From Ekhidna lutea (lineage in GTDB: Bacteria; Bacteroidota; Bacteroidia; Cytophagales; Cyclobacteriaceae), in assembly GCF_900188325.1 (NCBI RefSeq), contig NZ_FZPD01000006.1, positions 1-64,000 on the forward strand: a stretch of DNA of 64,000 nt. Direction: 5' to 3'. Every line of letters starts with the position of its first letter. The stretch's first letter is position 1. The notes under the pieces were generated by a model. That model was given only the letters and a program-made list of their open reading frames with translations, ran no database searches and was not told where the DNA came from. Below are positions 7,986-15,656 of the stretch, piece by piece. Position numbers and translations under genes: made by a program.

Positions 7986-10577
7986 TTAATTCGAAATCTT
8001 GTTCATTGCAGCTGCAATTTTTTCTTTTCTTGTCGCTCGCGTTTTTAAATAGGATGAAAGTCGGATCTCGACCGGTAGCAAAACCAGCGCTAACAATAAA
8101 TTAGTACCTACCTGAAAAATAGGAGTTTCACCCGTAAAAGACTCCAGGTATGGTTCAACTTCTGTATGTACATACTCAAACAAGATGAATAGACTTACAT
8201 ACACCATGAGTCTTGTGGCAAACTGGCTTTTAAGTCTCGCAGACAAAATAAATGTGATGTATAAGACAAGTAGGATTCCTGTAATTTGAAGCAAATAAAA
8301 CCACCAAGTCCTCCAGTATGGTGGCTTAATAGTAAATGTCATGCTTGCATAATTGGTATCATTCCAATGGTCAGGGTGATCAGACTCTTTCACTTTAAAA
8401 GTGTAAGTACCTGGATCTAAATTTGTATAAGTGGCACTATTTGCTTTATCGATTCTTGACCATGTGCGGTCATAGCCATCAAGCGTGTATTGGTAGTAGA
8501 TTGCATCTGGCTTTCTCAGGTTGATAGAAACAAAATCAAAAGATAAGTGATTGTCGCCATGCTCAAATGTCAAATCTGCAGGCAGGATATTATCAATTTT
8601 ATCACTACTTGTAAATCTTAAAAGGTCAACATCATTAAAAAAAAGTCGAACATCTTTGATGTGTGTTTCGCGATCTATTATTGGAAAGTTGAAATGAGGA
8701 AGGTTGACCTTGGTAATACCATATGGGTTGCCAAAAAAGACGTTTCCATGCACATCTTTAACAACAGAATTAAGCTCCGATTCGGTTTCTCCAAGCTCAC
8801 TTGGGTGGTTAAATATTCTGATTAAATCATATTCTGGTTGAATCAGGCTTATACCAAGCCTGTGCCCCACCCAGATTTGTCCAATATTATCAACCATTGC
8901 TGCATTGCAGTAATTGGAAAGTAACCCTTCGTCTACGGTGTATTGCTTGAAATTTTCTCCGTCGAAACTGTAAATACCAGAACCTGCTGTTGTAATCCAG
9001 ATGATGCCAAGGTTATCCTGAATAATGGAATTGATATCAAAAGCCGGAAAAATACCATCCTTCGTCAAAAACTTCATCTCTTCTCCGGGCTGTAGGAGGG
9101 CAAGCCCGGTAGCATGACTGCCAAACCAAATGTTACCAGCTCTATCTGGAAATATGGAAAATATCTCATTGTGATAGAAGCCGTTTCTCGTGTTGTATTG
9201 CTTTAGTAACTCACCTTCCGGGCTCAAATGGTAAACACCATTCCCAGCTGCGGAAACCCAAATATTTCCCTCGATATCAAACTGAATATCACGGATTAGA
9301 TGTCGCTGAACAGGATCCAGTGGATCCAGAAAGACTCGTTTTACTTTTTCGGCTTCCAGATCAATTTTTACAACTCCTTTATTTTTTGTCCCCGCCCAAA
9401 TTTCTTCGCCTCTTACTGCCAAACAGGTGAAAGAATAATCAGTGGTAAACTGATACTTATCAAAAATTAAGCTATCTCTTTGTGGTTTGTGGTATACATG
9501 CACTAACCCATTATCTGTAGCTAGTAACAACTCGTCATCTCTAAAATTGCTGAGACTATGAACGCCTTCGACATTGATGGTTCTGTACAGCTCATAGTGA
9601 TGAAAATAAGCACGATTGAGTTGTACAAGTCCACGACCAAATGTCCCGACCCATACTTCGTTTTCATTATCAACATATACTTCCCCGATCTCGTTACTTT
9701 CAAAACCTGAAGCAGTATTGAAATAAGTAAGTGCATCTACCTCACCATCAATTAAATCTACTTCTACCAGGCCATGATTAAAGGTGCCTACCCATAATGT
9801 ATTCAGATCATCTTCAGAGATAGAGCTAATTCTCACATGATCTGGAAAACCCTCTACGAGTTTTATTTTTTGGGTATTTATTTGATATCGGAACAGACCA
9901 TCATTGGTTCCTATCCAAAGTAGGTTTTTATCATCCTTATCCAGGTAAAGTGCGTTTGCCTGAAATCCAATCGTTCCGCCTACAAACTGAGATGGGATTA
10001 GTTCACCATCTTTAATTCTAAACTCTAAAACTCCCTGATTGGTAGATACAAAAATCTTGTTTCCAGCAACTATAAAATCCGTGCTAATCAGTTCTTCTAA
10101 AATCGGAAGTTGGTAACGAGTGACACTGTCATTCTCAATCCGTACCATACCCTGGTTTCTGGTGAGACCCCATAGAATATCAGCATCATCTACTTTAAGT
10201 GCTTCGATTCGATTTGGGAGTTCTTCTCTTGAGACGATTTTTCGGTAACGTCCGTGCTCAACAATACTGATTCCTCCCTGGATATATCCTAAATAGACAT
10301 GGCCATCATTGGAAATAGTGGATGCTGTTATTAAGCTATTGATAGCACTGTCCTTCTTGTTCAGGTTTAGCATTTCCTTGCCATCAAACCTGTATAGACC
10401 GTCATCACTACCTATCCATAAGAAGCCATCATCATCCTGAACAATGGTATAAATAAATACTCCATTGAAATCCCGATCTGCATTGTATAAGACGGTGGTA
10501 AAATCTCGTGGACCTGCAAAAGATCCGACTGCCAATGAGGCCATAAGGACCAAAAAATAAAACAGCCTCTTAGTCAT
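7986..10577 (-). CDS. Two-propeller Y_Y_Y sensor with membrane tail and no output domain
   Basis: About 863 residues from ATG 10577. That start gives the signal peptide MTKRLFYFLVLMASLAVGS and overlaps the end of the upstream gene by 8 bp; an ATG at 10601 is possible but adds a charged leader. I count 14 propeller repeats of the type W(I/V)G..DGL (for example FLWIGSDDGLYRF, TLWVGTFNHGLVEV, NIWFGSHATGLALL), enough for two seven-bladed propellers. A Y_Y_Y domain follows (YYQYTLDGYDRTWS ... YTNLDPGTYTFKV). Next come a transmembrane helix (WWFYLLQITGILLVLYITFI), two further hydrophobic segments and a short basic tail ending KISN. This N-terminal half is that of hybrid two-component and LuxR-type sensors, but no histidine kinase, receiver or DNA-binding domain follows. 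It probably signals through a partner or acts structurally in the envelope. Confidence 0.85.
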   Translation of the reverse strand: MTKRLFYFLVLMASLAVGSFAGPRDFTTVLYNADRDFNGVFIYTIVQDDDGFLWIGSDDGLYRFDGKEMLNLNKKDSAINSLITASTISNDGHVYLGYIQGGISIVEHGRYRKIVSREELPNRIEALKVDDADILWGLTRNQGMVRIENDSVTRYQLPILEELISTDFIVAGNKIFVSTNQGVLEFRIKDGELIPSQFVGGTIGFQANALYLDKDDKNLLWIGTNDGLFRYQINTQKIKLVEGFPDHVRISSISEDDLNTLWVGTFNHGLVEVDLIDGEVDALTYFNTASGFESNEIGEVYVDNENEVWVGTFGRGLVQLNRAYFHHYELYRTINVEGVHSLSNFRDDELLLATDNGLVHVYHKPQRDSLIFDKYQFTTDYSFTCLAVRGEEIWAGTKNKGVVKIDLEAEKVKRVFLDPLDPVQRHLIRDIQFDIEGNIWVSAAGNGVYHLSPEGELLKQYNTRNGFYHNEIFSIFPDRAGNIWFGSHATGLALLQPGEEMKFLTKDGIFPAFDINSIIQDNLGIIWITTAGSGIYSFDGENFKQYTVDEGLLSNYCNAAMVDNIGQIWVGHRLGISLIQPEYDLIRIFNHPSELGETESELNSVVKDVHGNVFFGNPYGITKVNLPHFNFPIIDRETHIKDVRLFFNDVDLLRFTSSDKIDNILPADLTFEHGDNHLSFDFVSINLRKPDAIYYQYTLDGYDRTWSRIDKANSATYTNLDPGTYTFKVKESDHPDHWNDTNYASMTFTIKPPYWRTWWFYLLQITGILLVLYITFILSARLKSQFATRLMVYVSLFILFEYVHTEVEPYLESFTGETPIFQVGTNLLLALVLLPVEIRLSSYLKTRATRKEKIAAAMNKISN

Positions 10578-11535
10578 TGCCCTTGTCCTTGTACTTGACA
10601 TTTACCTTGTATTTAAATTTTGGTGGACCTCCAACCGGAACTGAGAAAAAGGCTATTGCCTCATCATATTGATTGGTTATGTAGCACACCATGTCATTTC
10701 TTGATGTCCTCCCTTTCACAATTTGCAGATCGACTGTCGTGTTTTTTTCCTCATCGATGATAGGGTGTTTGCTTGTACCCCATTGCCTATTTGCACTAGC
10801 AGTAGCTCTATGCCGGTTTTTAGCAATCGAGTAAATAAGAATAGACCCTTCGAAATCAAAATCGAAATTGTGCTGAGTAATAGAGATTACATCATCGTCG
10901 ATAAATGGATAAAGATGAGCTACAGAGTTTTTTACTTCAGGTAATCGAAATGAATATTCATACGTAAAGGCATTTGCTCCTTCCACTTCTTTATTCTCCT
11001 GATCCTTAGTGCTGAGAAAGTACTTATAAAGGTTACCGTCATTCCCTGCTATTCCTTCAGCAATCACCTTGAAAACCCTGCCATTTAACTCCGGAGCTTC
11101 TTCTCCTTCCATCGGGTTGAATGGACCAAATGTGTACCACTGATCATCGTATCTAGCCTCGGCTTGAAAGAGTTTAGATGCCAGTAGTGTTCCACTTTTA
11201 TAGTTACCTATTGGATCAATTTTCTTCGCATCAGGGTCTGAATGCGTTCCTTGCCCACCGTAAACACTAAATTTCACTCCTGTATCCCAGCTGCCATTGG
11301 GCTCATCATGTTTACCTCCAATATCCGGATCAAAAACACGGATATATACCGGCTTGGTAAATGACTCTGGTACTACAAAAAAGAAAACTTGCGTGTGATC
11401 ATCGTCTCCCCATCCCGGCTTACTTTCGGCTCCAAAAGTGACCAGATGTGTGATCTGCTCAAATTCACTAGGGACTAGTTGCGCTTTTGATCCAAGTGTG
11501 AAGAATATTAATAATGCTGTAAGTGAATATTTCAT
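10570..11535 (-). CDS. Secreted protein of unknown function
   Basis: The protein has 321 residues and a signal peptide (MKYSLTALLIFFTLGSKAQ). The mature part looks beta-rich and Asp/Gly-rich early on (GWGDDDHTQVFFFVVPE, RVFDPDIGGKHDEPNGSWD), with no transmembrane segment and no catalytic motif I recognise. It lies between a PKD-protein gene (9 bp upstream) and the propeller-sensor gene (8-bp overlap), so it is very probably co-translated with them. The periodic aromatic and acidic pattern suggests one or more beta-sandwich domains. A structural or ligand-binding role in the envelope complex is only an inference from context. Confidence 0.75.
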   Translation of the reverse strand: MKYSLTALLIFFTLGSKAQLVPSEFEQITHLVTFGAESKPGWGDDDHTQVFFFVVPESFTKPVYIRVFDPDIGGKHDEPNGSWDTGVKFSVYGGQGTHSDPDAKKIDPIGNYKSGTLLASKLFQAEARYDDQWYTFGPFNPMEGEEAPELNGRVFKVIAEGIAGNDGNLYKYFLSTKDQENKEVEGANAFTYEYSFRLPEVKNSVAHLYPFIDDDVISITQHNFDFDFEGSILIYSIAKNRHRATASANRQWGTSKHPIIDEEKNTTVDLQIVKGRTSRNDMVCYITNQYDEAIAFFSVPVGGPPKFKYKVNVKYKDKGND

Positions 11536-11544
11536 AATTGGATC

Positions 11545-12090
11545 TTATAAGGTTTCATTAATCTCTATTTCCTTCGCAAGGAAGATTTCATCGCCCTGAA
11601 AATTGAAACTTGCTAGAACTCTAATTTTGTCTCCTGACTGAACTCGTATGTTTGGGAGCACTTTGCCTGTCTCATAGCTATCTGAGTACGACCAATAAAA
11701 ATTAGCCGCACCATCGAATCCTTTGAGCTCAGCAGTAAATGTTTTGTATTGATGCGTTGATTGTTCATTGGTAATAACCAACTCCACAGCGGGAACTATC
11801 TGGATGGTTTGTGTAAACTCTTCTTCAAAGTTTTTGGAAGAAATTGGATCTAGAATAGAAAGGGTTGCTTGAAATACCCCGATAGAATCATAGCAATGTT
11901 CAGCTGTAATACCATTTGCTTGAGAACCGTCTCCAAAATCCCAGCGATAGACAAAATGACTATTTTCTTTTTCAACAGATTCGCTCAAATCAAGTACGAT
12001 ACATTCCCTGTCCGCTAGTGCTGAAGGAAAATCCTGCCCCACGATACTGTTGACAAACACCAAACAAATCGTTATCAATAAAATTCTCAT
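11545..12090 (-). CDS. Small secreted PKD-domain protein
   Basis: The protein has 181 residues. A signal peptide (MRILLITICLVFVNSIVG) precedes a PKD-type Ig-like domain carrying the signature YRWDFGDGS followed by the strand FQATLSILD. A second beta-rich segment (~105-181) includes ANFYWSYSDSYETG. It has no transmembrane segment. It is the first gene of the envelope operon that ends in the giant surface protein. PKD domains mediate protein-protein or protein-glycan contacts, so this is likely a small structural or adaptor subunit. Confidence 0.78.
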   Translation of the reverse strand: MRILLITICLVFVNSIVGQDFPSALADRECIVLDLSESVEKENSHFVYRWDFGDGSQANGITAEHCYDSIGVFQATLSILDPISSKNFEEEFTQTIQIVPAVELVITNEQSTHQYKTFTAELKGFDGAANFYWSYSDSYETGKVLPNIRVQSGDKIRVLASFNFQGDEIFLAKEIEINETL

Positions 12091-12122
12091 ATCTGTAATG
12101 CTCTTCGCGAAAATATTAAGAC

Positions 12123-12140
12123 TTAAATCTTAAGGTTTAA
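12123..12140. promoter_or_regulatory. Imperfect 18-bp palindrome upstream of the envelope operon
   Basis: The sequence TTAAATCTTAAGGTTTAA matches its reverse complement except for one mismatched pair, and lies 33 bp upstream of the first gene's start codon (12090). The position suits an operator or promoter overlap, but AT-rich palindromes also arise by chance. Confidence 0.3.
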
Positions 12141-12201
12141 AACTTTCGATCAACAGTCATAACCACCTGTTAAAGAAATAGTTTTAATTGTTTTGCCTTA
12201 C

Positions 12202-12229
12202 AAAAAAGGCTGCCCCGATCGGGACAGCC
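12202..12229 (-). terminator. Rho-independent terminator of the small-GTPase operon
   Basis: Read on the minus strand, a GC-rich hairpin (GGCTGTCCC paired with the GGGGCAGCC side, one mismatch, 12208-12229) is followed directly by TTTTTT (12207-12202). It lies 144 bp past the stop of the peptidoglycan-binding gene and separates this operon from the envelope operon starting at 12090. The rest of the 12091-12372 spacer shows no gene. Confidence 0.85.
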
Positions 12230-12372
12230 ACTATCACCTACTATTCGCCATTCACTGCTCACTCAACAGTATCGAATGGCAAGACAAACATCGTTAAAGG
12301 TCATTGTTCATGCTTTGATTTTCGGTAAAAGGCAGATTTATATGGTTGGGTGTATCAATTCGACTGGTGATA

Positions 12373-13005
12373 CTACTCGAGGAATAATTTCTCGAATGTA
12401 CGTTCACTCATGGCTCCTGACGGATAAAGTCCATTGTTTTGTTGAAATTGTCTGAGTGCACTCTGGGTTGCTGCTCCGAAAACCCCATCCACTGTATGAT
12501 CTAATCCTTTATTCTCAAGGTAGGTTTGCAGCAACCAAACTTCCTCTCCCCTACTCCCTACGGAAAGGCCAATCAGCTGATCTTTCTGTGCCATCCACTT
12601 AGCCAAATTTTCAGGAACACCTGATTCTACCAGCTTAACGTCTTCATTATTAAAACCACGTGATTTTAAATCAGCTGATTGAGATAATAGCGTTTCAATA
12701 TGTTGCAATCTGGCTAATAGCTGATTGTAATAGGCGGCTTGTGTCAGTGCTGTCTGATCATTTTCATCAGGAAAACGAACATCTATGCTTTCATTACTCC
12801 AGGCCTTTCTGGCAAAAGCACTGATCTCAACAGATTTGCTGAAGTATTCTTCCACCATTGATGGATCGTGATAATTGACATCCACATTTTCAGCTAATGC
12901 ATATTCATAGTTGACCGGTGGATGAAACCTTCGGTAGTTTTTGTATTGAAAGAAGGTGATCAGAGGTAGTGTGATCACTATCACTACGATTAGAAGCTTT
13001 TTCAT
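12373..13005 (-). CDS. Membrane-anchored peptidoglycan-binding protein
   Basis: The protein has 210 residues. One N-terminal hydrophobic segment (LLIVVIVITLPLITFFQ, ~4-20) acts as signal anchor, followed by a basic stretch and a ~120-residue helical linker. A C-terminal PG_binding_1 domain covers ~148-208 (LQTYLENKGLDHTVDGVFGAATQSALRQFQ, given here only as a marker of the fold's xDGxFGxxTxxAxxxFQ pattern). It should sit in the inner membrane with the binding domain in the periplasm. It is the last gene of the GTPase operon, 5 bp after the roadblock-like gene. In related proteins elsewhere the roadblock-like region is fused to an OmpA peptidoglycan-binding domain, so this gene may supply that function separately. 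Confidence 0.8.
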   Translation of the reverse strand: MKKLLIVVIVITLPLITFFQYKNYRRFHPPVNYEYALAENVDVNYHDPSMVEEYFSKSVEISAFARKAWSNESIDVRFPDENDQTALTQAAYYNQLLARLQHIETLLSQSADLKSRGFNNEDVKLVESGVPENLAKWMAQKDQLIGLSVGSRGEEVWLLQTYLENKGLDHTVDGVFGAATQSALRQFQQNNGLYPSGAMSERTFEKLFLE

Positions 13006-13010
13006 AGCAG

Positions 13011-13823
13011 TTACATTTTATCGAAGTATTGGCTAATTTTTTTCGTTAATTCTGATTGGTCAGGCTGGTCGGACTTGATGGTTACATCTTTTACAAATTG
13101 AAGAATGGTATCATTTAACTTGCTTTTAAAAGAGGCGTCCATCACTCCACTCATTACCACTGAAATGTAGAATCGATTAAAGTTTTGAATATAAATTTGG
13201 TATAGATCGTAGTTGATCGTCTCGAGGCTTTGATCTCCAGACTCAAACGCATCTTCCACAAACGCCTTAATGGCGGTAAGCATCCCGGCTACCATATCCT
13301 GATCGATTGATTTGTGCCTTGAATAGCTTGCCAGCAAAATTCCAGACTCATCATCAATGAGAAAAATTTCTTGTATCTGAGGCTCATTGGTGCCCCTAAG
13401 CACTAACTCACTATATTTCACACCCGTAAAGAAGGCTTTTATTCTCAGAAGTAGGTGGTCAAAAGAAAGAGCTGCTTCAAATTGCTTATCGATCTTCTCG
13501 GTAAGTACCGCCATTTCCTGCTGCACATACTTTTTGATCATCTGACCAATAATGGGGAAAAGCGCCTGCACAACATCGTCGCGTGATTCTTTTATCTGAA
13601 CCTTTAGGGTTTTGGTAATGGTTGGACCAAGTCTCTCCGGCATGACCTCCATCATCTGATCCATGAGGGCATTGATCTCCGCATTGGGAAGCTTTTGAGC
13701 TTCCAGGCTCTCTTCCATCTTTTGCTCCACGTCTTTAATTTTCTCGTGAAGCTCCTGATAGCGTTTGCTCTCTTCCTCAAAGAGCAGCTGTTTTAAGGTA
13801 TTGATGCCTGCAGGTTGGTTCAT
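13011..13823 (-). CDS. Roadblock-like protein related to the N-terminal half of certain OmpA-family proteins
   Basis: The protein has 270 residues and no signal peptide or membrane segment. The N-terminal ~130 residues are helical and charged (a coiled-coil-like region with LFEEESKRYQELHEKI and ALFPIIGQMIKKYV). Residues ~135-235 look like a roadblock/longin-type alpha-beta domain (EIFLIDDESGILLASYS, DMVAGMLTAIKAFVEDAF, then alternating strands YDLYQIYIQ and FYISVVMSG). From memory, the pattern xVLR...Q..FLID..SGLLL...DMVxGMLTAIxxFVxDxF is shared with cyanobacterial and proteobacterial OmpA-family proteins, but here the C-terminal OmpA domain is absent. Roadblock proteins such as MglB bind and regulate Ras-like GTPases, so this is the likely partner of the GTPase at 15100-15582. 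Confidence 0.72.
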   Translation of the reverse strand: MNQPAGINTLKQLLFEEESKRYQELHEKIKDVEQKMEESLEAQKLPNAEINALMDQMMEVMPERLGPTITKTLKVQIKESRDDVVQALFPIIGQMIKKYVQQEMAVLTEKIDKQFEAALSFDHLLLRIKAFFTGVKYSELVLRGTNEPQIQEIFLIDDESGILLASYSRHKSIDQDMVAGMLTAIKAFVEDAFESGDQSLETINYDLYQIYIQNFNRFYISVVMSGVMDASFKSKLNDTILQFVKDVTIKSDQPDQSELTKKISQYFDKM

Positions 13824-13838
13824 TTCGCAGGCAAAGGA

Positions 13839-14243
13839 TTAAGATTCCAGCTTGTTTGCAAGCTCGTGCAGAATGGTAGCCATTTTCTTACGGTCGGCTT
13901 TCGCATCACTCAGCTGATCCAAACGATCGTTAATAGATTTATTCGTATCGTCGAGCTTGGAATTTAGTTTTTCTTCAAGCTTATCAAGCCTATCGAATAT
14001 TTCGCTTTTCATGTCAGAAGATTCCTTCTCACTTTTATCGCGATTGTCATTAATCAAATTTCTAAGCTCATCAAATTCAGATCTATATTCCTGAACATTT
14101 TGTCCAAATAATAGATCTCTTACTGCATTAAGCTTTTGTGATTCTTCTGTCATCGGGTCAACAGGTTGCTGACCATTTTGCGGAGAAGACTCCAAATTCG
14201 GATCTTCTACTTTCTCTTCCTTTTTAGTGAACATCTTAGCCAT
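13839..14243 (-). CDS. Acidic coiled-coil protein of the GTPase operon
   Basis: The protein has 134 residues and no signal peptide or transmembrane segment. The first ~35 residues are disordered and rich in Lys, Glu, Pro and Gln. Residues ~40-130 are predicted coiled coil with heptad-like spacing (SEFDELRNLI, EIFDRLDKLEEKL, SINDRLDQLSDAK). It could start at Met1 or Met4. It lies 83 bp after the LytTR gene and 15 bp before the roadblock-like gene. No enzymatic motif is visible; a scaffold or adaptor role is inferred from the coiled coil and position. I do not recognise a family. Confidence 0.7.
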   Translation of the reverse strand: MAKMFTKKEEKVEDPNLESSPQNGQQPVDPMTEESQKLNAVRDLLFGQNVQEYRSEFDELRNLINDNRDKSEKESSDMKSEIFDRLDKLEEKLNSKLDDTNKSINDRLDQLSDAKADRKKMATILHELANKLES

Positions 14244-14326
14244 ATCTGAAACGATTTAATGAGCAATAAACTTAAACTTCTAATTTAATAGTAAGCTATA
14301 AAGGTCTACAAAATAAGCCTTTATCA

Positions 14327-15103
14327 TTAAAGTTGATCCATCTTTTGGAGTAAAATCGACTTATAGGACTTTCCTATCGGTATAACTTTATCTTTTCCCC
14401 GAATAAGCAAGCTCATTTGTTCAATATTTTCAATTTTACTTAACTGCACAATAAAAGATCTGTGCACCCTGAAAAAGCGATTAGCCGGCAGAATCTCTTC
14501 TACTCGTTTCATGGTGTTGTGTGTTACGTATACTTTATTTTCAGTGTGTACTTTGATGTAATCGCCATACGCTTCCAGGTATAGGATCTCTTTGAAGTCA
14601 AGGTTGTAAAGTAAGCTGTCAGCCTTCACTAAAATATACTGAGAGGACGAACTATCGTCTTTCATCTCATTGTACAACCGTTCAATGGTAGTTTTCTCGT
14701 CAACAAGTTCTTTGTTTTCTCGTTCCAGTCTGTGGCTTTGAATCTGCGCCATGTTGCGTTCCTGCTGAAGATCAAAGAGTTGATTGTATTGTGCACCAAA
14801 ATCATAGATCACCAAGCCATAACTTGGATTTTCTTCTTCCAGCCGCATTACCACAAAATCATAATGTGATTCTTTTCCGAAAAAATCGGTATGGATGCAG
14901 TCCAACTCGACCTGTTCGCCCTTTTTTAAAGAGAGAAATTGTTCTTCCATCCCGCAAAGAATGGTGTCTTCAAAAATATTAACCCCCTCAGGATTCACTT
15001 CCACCAATGTATTGTCCGTTTCAAGGACCTTGCCTTTCTGATCAAATACAATGACCTGAGTCTTTTTTTCTAACGGGCGGAATTTAATTTCATTCAAGTT
15101 CAT
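14327..15103 (-). CDS. PAS-like / coiled-coil / LytTR transcription regulator without receiver domain
   Basis: The protein has 258 residues. Residues ~1-112 look like a PAS-type sensor (VIVFDQKGKVLETDNTLVE, then strands ending PSYGLVIYDFG). A coiled coil follows (~118-148, QERNMAQIQSHRLERENKEL). A C-terminal LytTR DNA-binding domain covers ~155-258 (EILYLEAYGDYIKVHT, RFFRVHRSFIVQL, IPIGKSYK). It lacks the phosphoreceiver domain usual in LytTR response regulators, so its input is probably ligand or protein contact through the PAS region. Its ATG overlaps the stop codon of the small GTPase gene (ATGA), a strong sign of translational coupling and of a functional link with the GTPase. Confidence 0.85.
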   Translation of the reverse strand: MNLNEIKFRPLEKKTQVIVFDQKGKVLETDNTLVEVNPEGVNIFEDTILCGMEEQFLSLKKGEQVELDCIHTDFFGKESHYDFVVMRLEEENPSYGLVIYDFGAQYNQLFDLQQERNMAQIQSHRLERENKELVDEKTTIERLYNEMKDDSSSSQYILVKADSLLYNLDFKEILYLEAYGDYIKVHTENKVYVTHNTMKRVEEILPANRFFRVHRSFIVQLSKIENIEQMSLLIRGKDKVIPIGKSYKSILLQKMDQL

Positions 15104-15582
15104 AACATCTCCTTTGCTAATTGTAAAAATGCTTCTTCCACATTTTCACCTGATTTTGCACTTGTAATTTTAAAATCAGTAGCGATGGAACTGTGTAGTT
15201 TTTCGATGAATGTCTCTTCCACAAGGTCAGACTTATTCCCCAGCACTATTGCAGGATTTCCGTTTAGTGATTTATTCAATTCAAATAAATCTGTATCCAG
15301 GTTGCGATAAGTCTCCTCTCTGCTGAGATCAAAAACGTAAAAGAGTCCGTGAGCTCCGGCAAGGTATTTTTTAGGGATTTTCATAGCTGAGGATTCGCCA
15401 GCAATATCCCAGAGCATCATTTTGACGGTGGCTCCCTCAAGTTCTATGACTTTCTTATCAATTTTTACTCCTATGGTAGTGAGGTATTGATCAGAAAACT
15501 TTTGATGTACAAATCTGCTTACGAGTGAGGTCTTGCCAACTCCAAAATGTCCGGCAATGACCACTTTCTTTACTATTTCCAT
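15100..15582 (-). CDS. Rab/Ras-like small GTPase
   Basis: The 160-residue protein is a single complete G domain. G1/P-loop is GHFGVGKTS (11-19), G2 has Thr in YLTTIGV (Thr35/36), G3 is WDIAGE (Asp59, Gly62), G4 is NKSD (116-119) and G5 is SAK (141-143). The WD(I/T)AG G3 motif and NKSD are typical of the Rab/Arf/MglA-like Ras superfamily rather than translational or Era-like GTPases. The residue matching Ras Gln61 (after Gly62) is Glu63, so intrinsic hydrolysis may be slow or need an activator. No lipid-modification Cys is present at the C-terminus, so membrane targeting would have to come from partners. First gene of a five-gene operon with a LytTR regulator and a roadblock-like protein. Confidence 0.93.
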   Translation of the reverse strand: MEIVKKVVIAGHFGVGKTSLVSRFVHQKFSDQYLTTIGVKIDKKVIELEGATVKMMLWDIAGESSAMKIPKKYLAGAHGLFYVFDLSREETYRNLDTDLFELNKSLNGNPAIVLGNKSDLVEETFIEKLHSSIATDFKITSAKSGENVEEAFLQLAKEML

Positions 15583-15656
15583 GAATGCACTGATTCCTTA
15601 AATTCTTGTTACTAATGACAAGTTAATATATCGAATTGTTAGACAGGAAATTAATG

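Noticed and set aside
15600-15625. Hairpin CTTGT/ACAAG between pfkA and the GTPase gene as terminator
   Set aside because: The stem is five base pairs without a following T-run, and lies upstream of pfkA's own end only for the GTPase transcript; it cannot be assigned a role.
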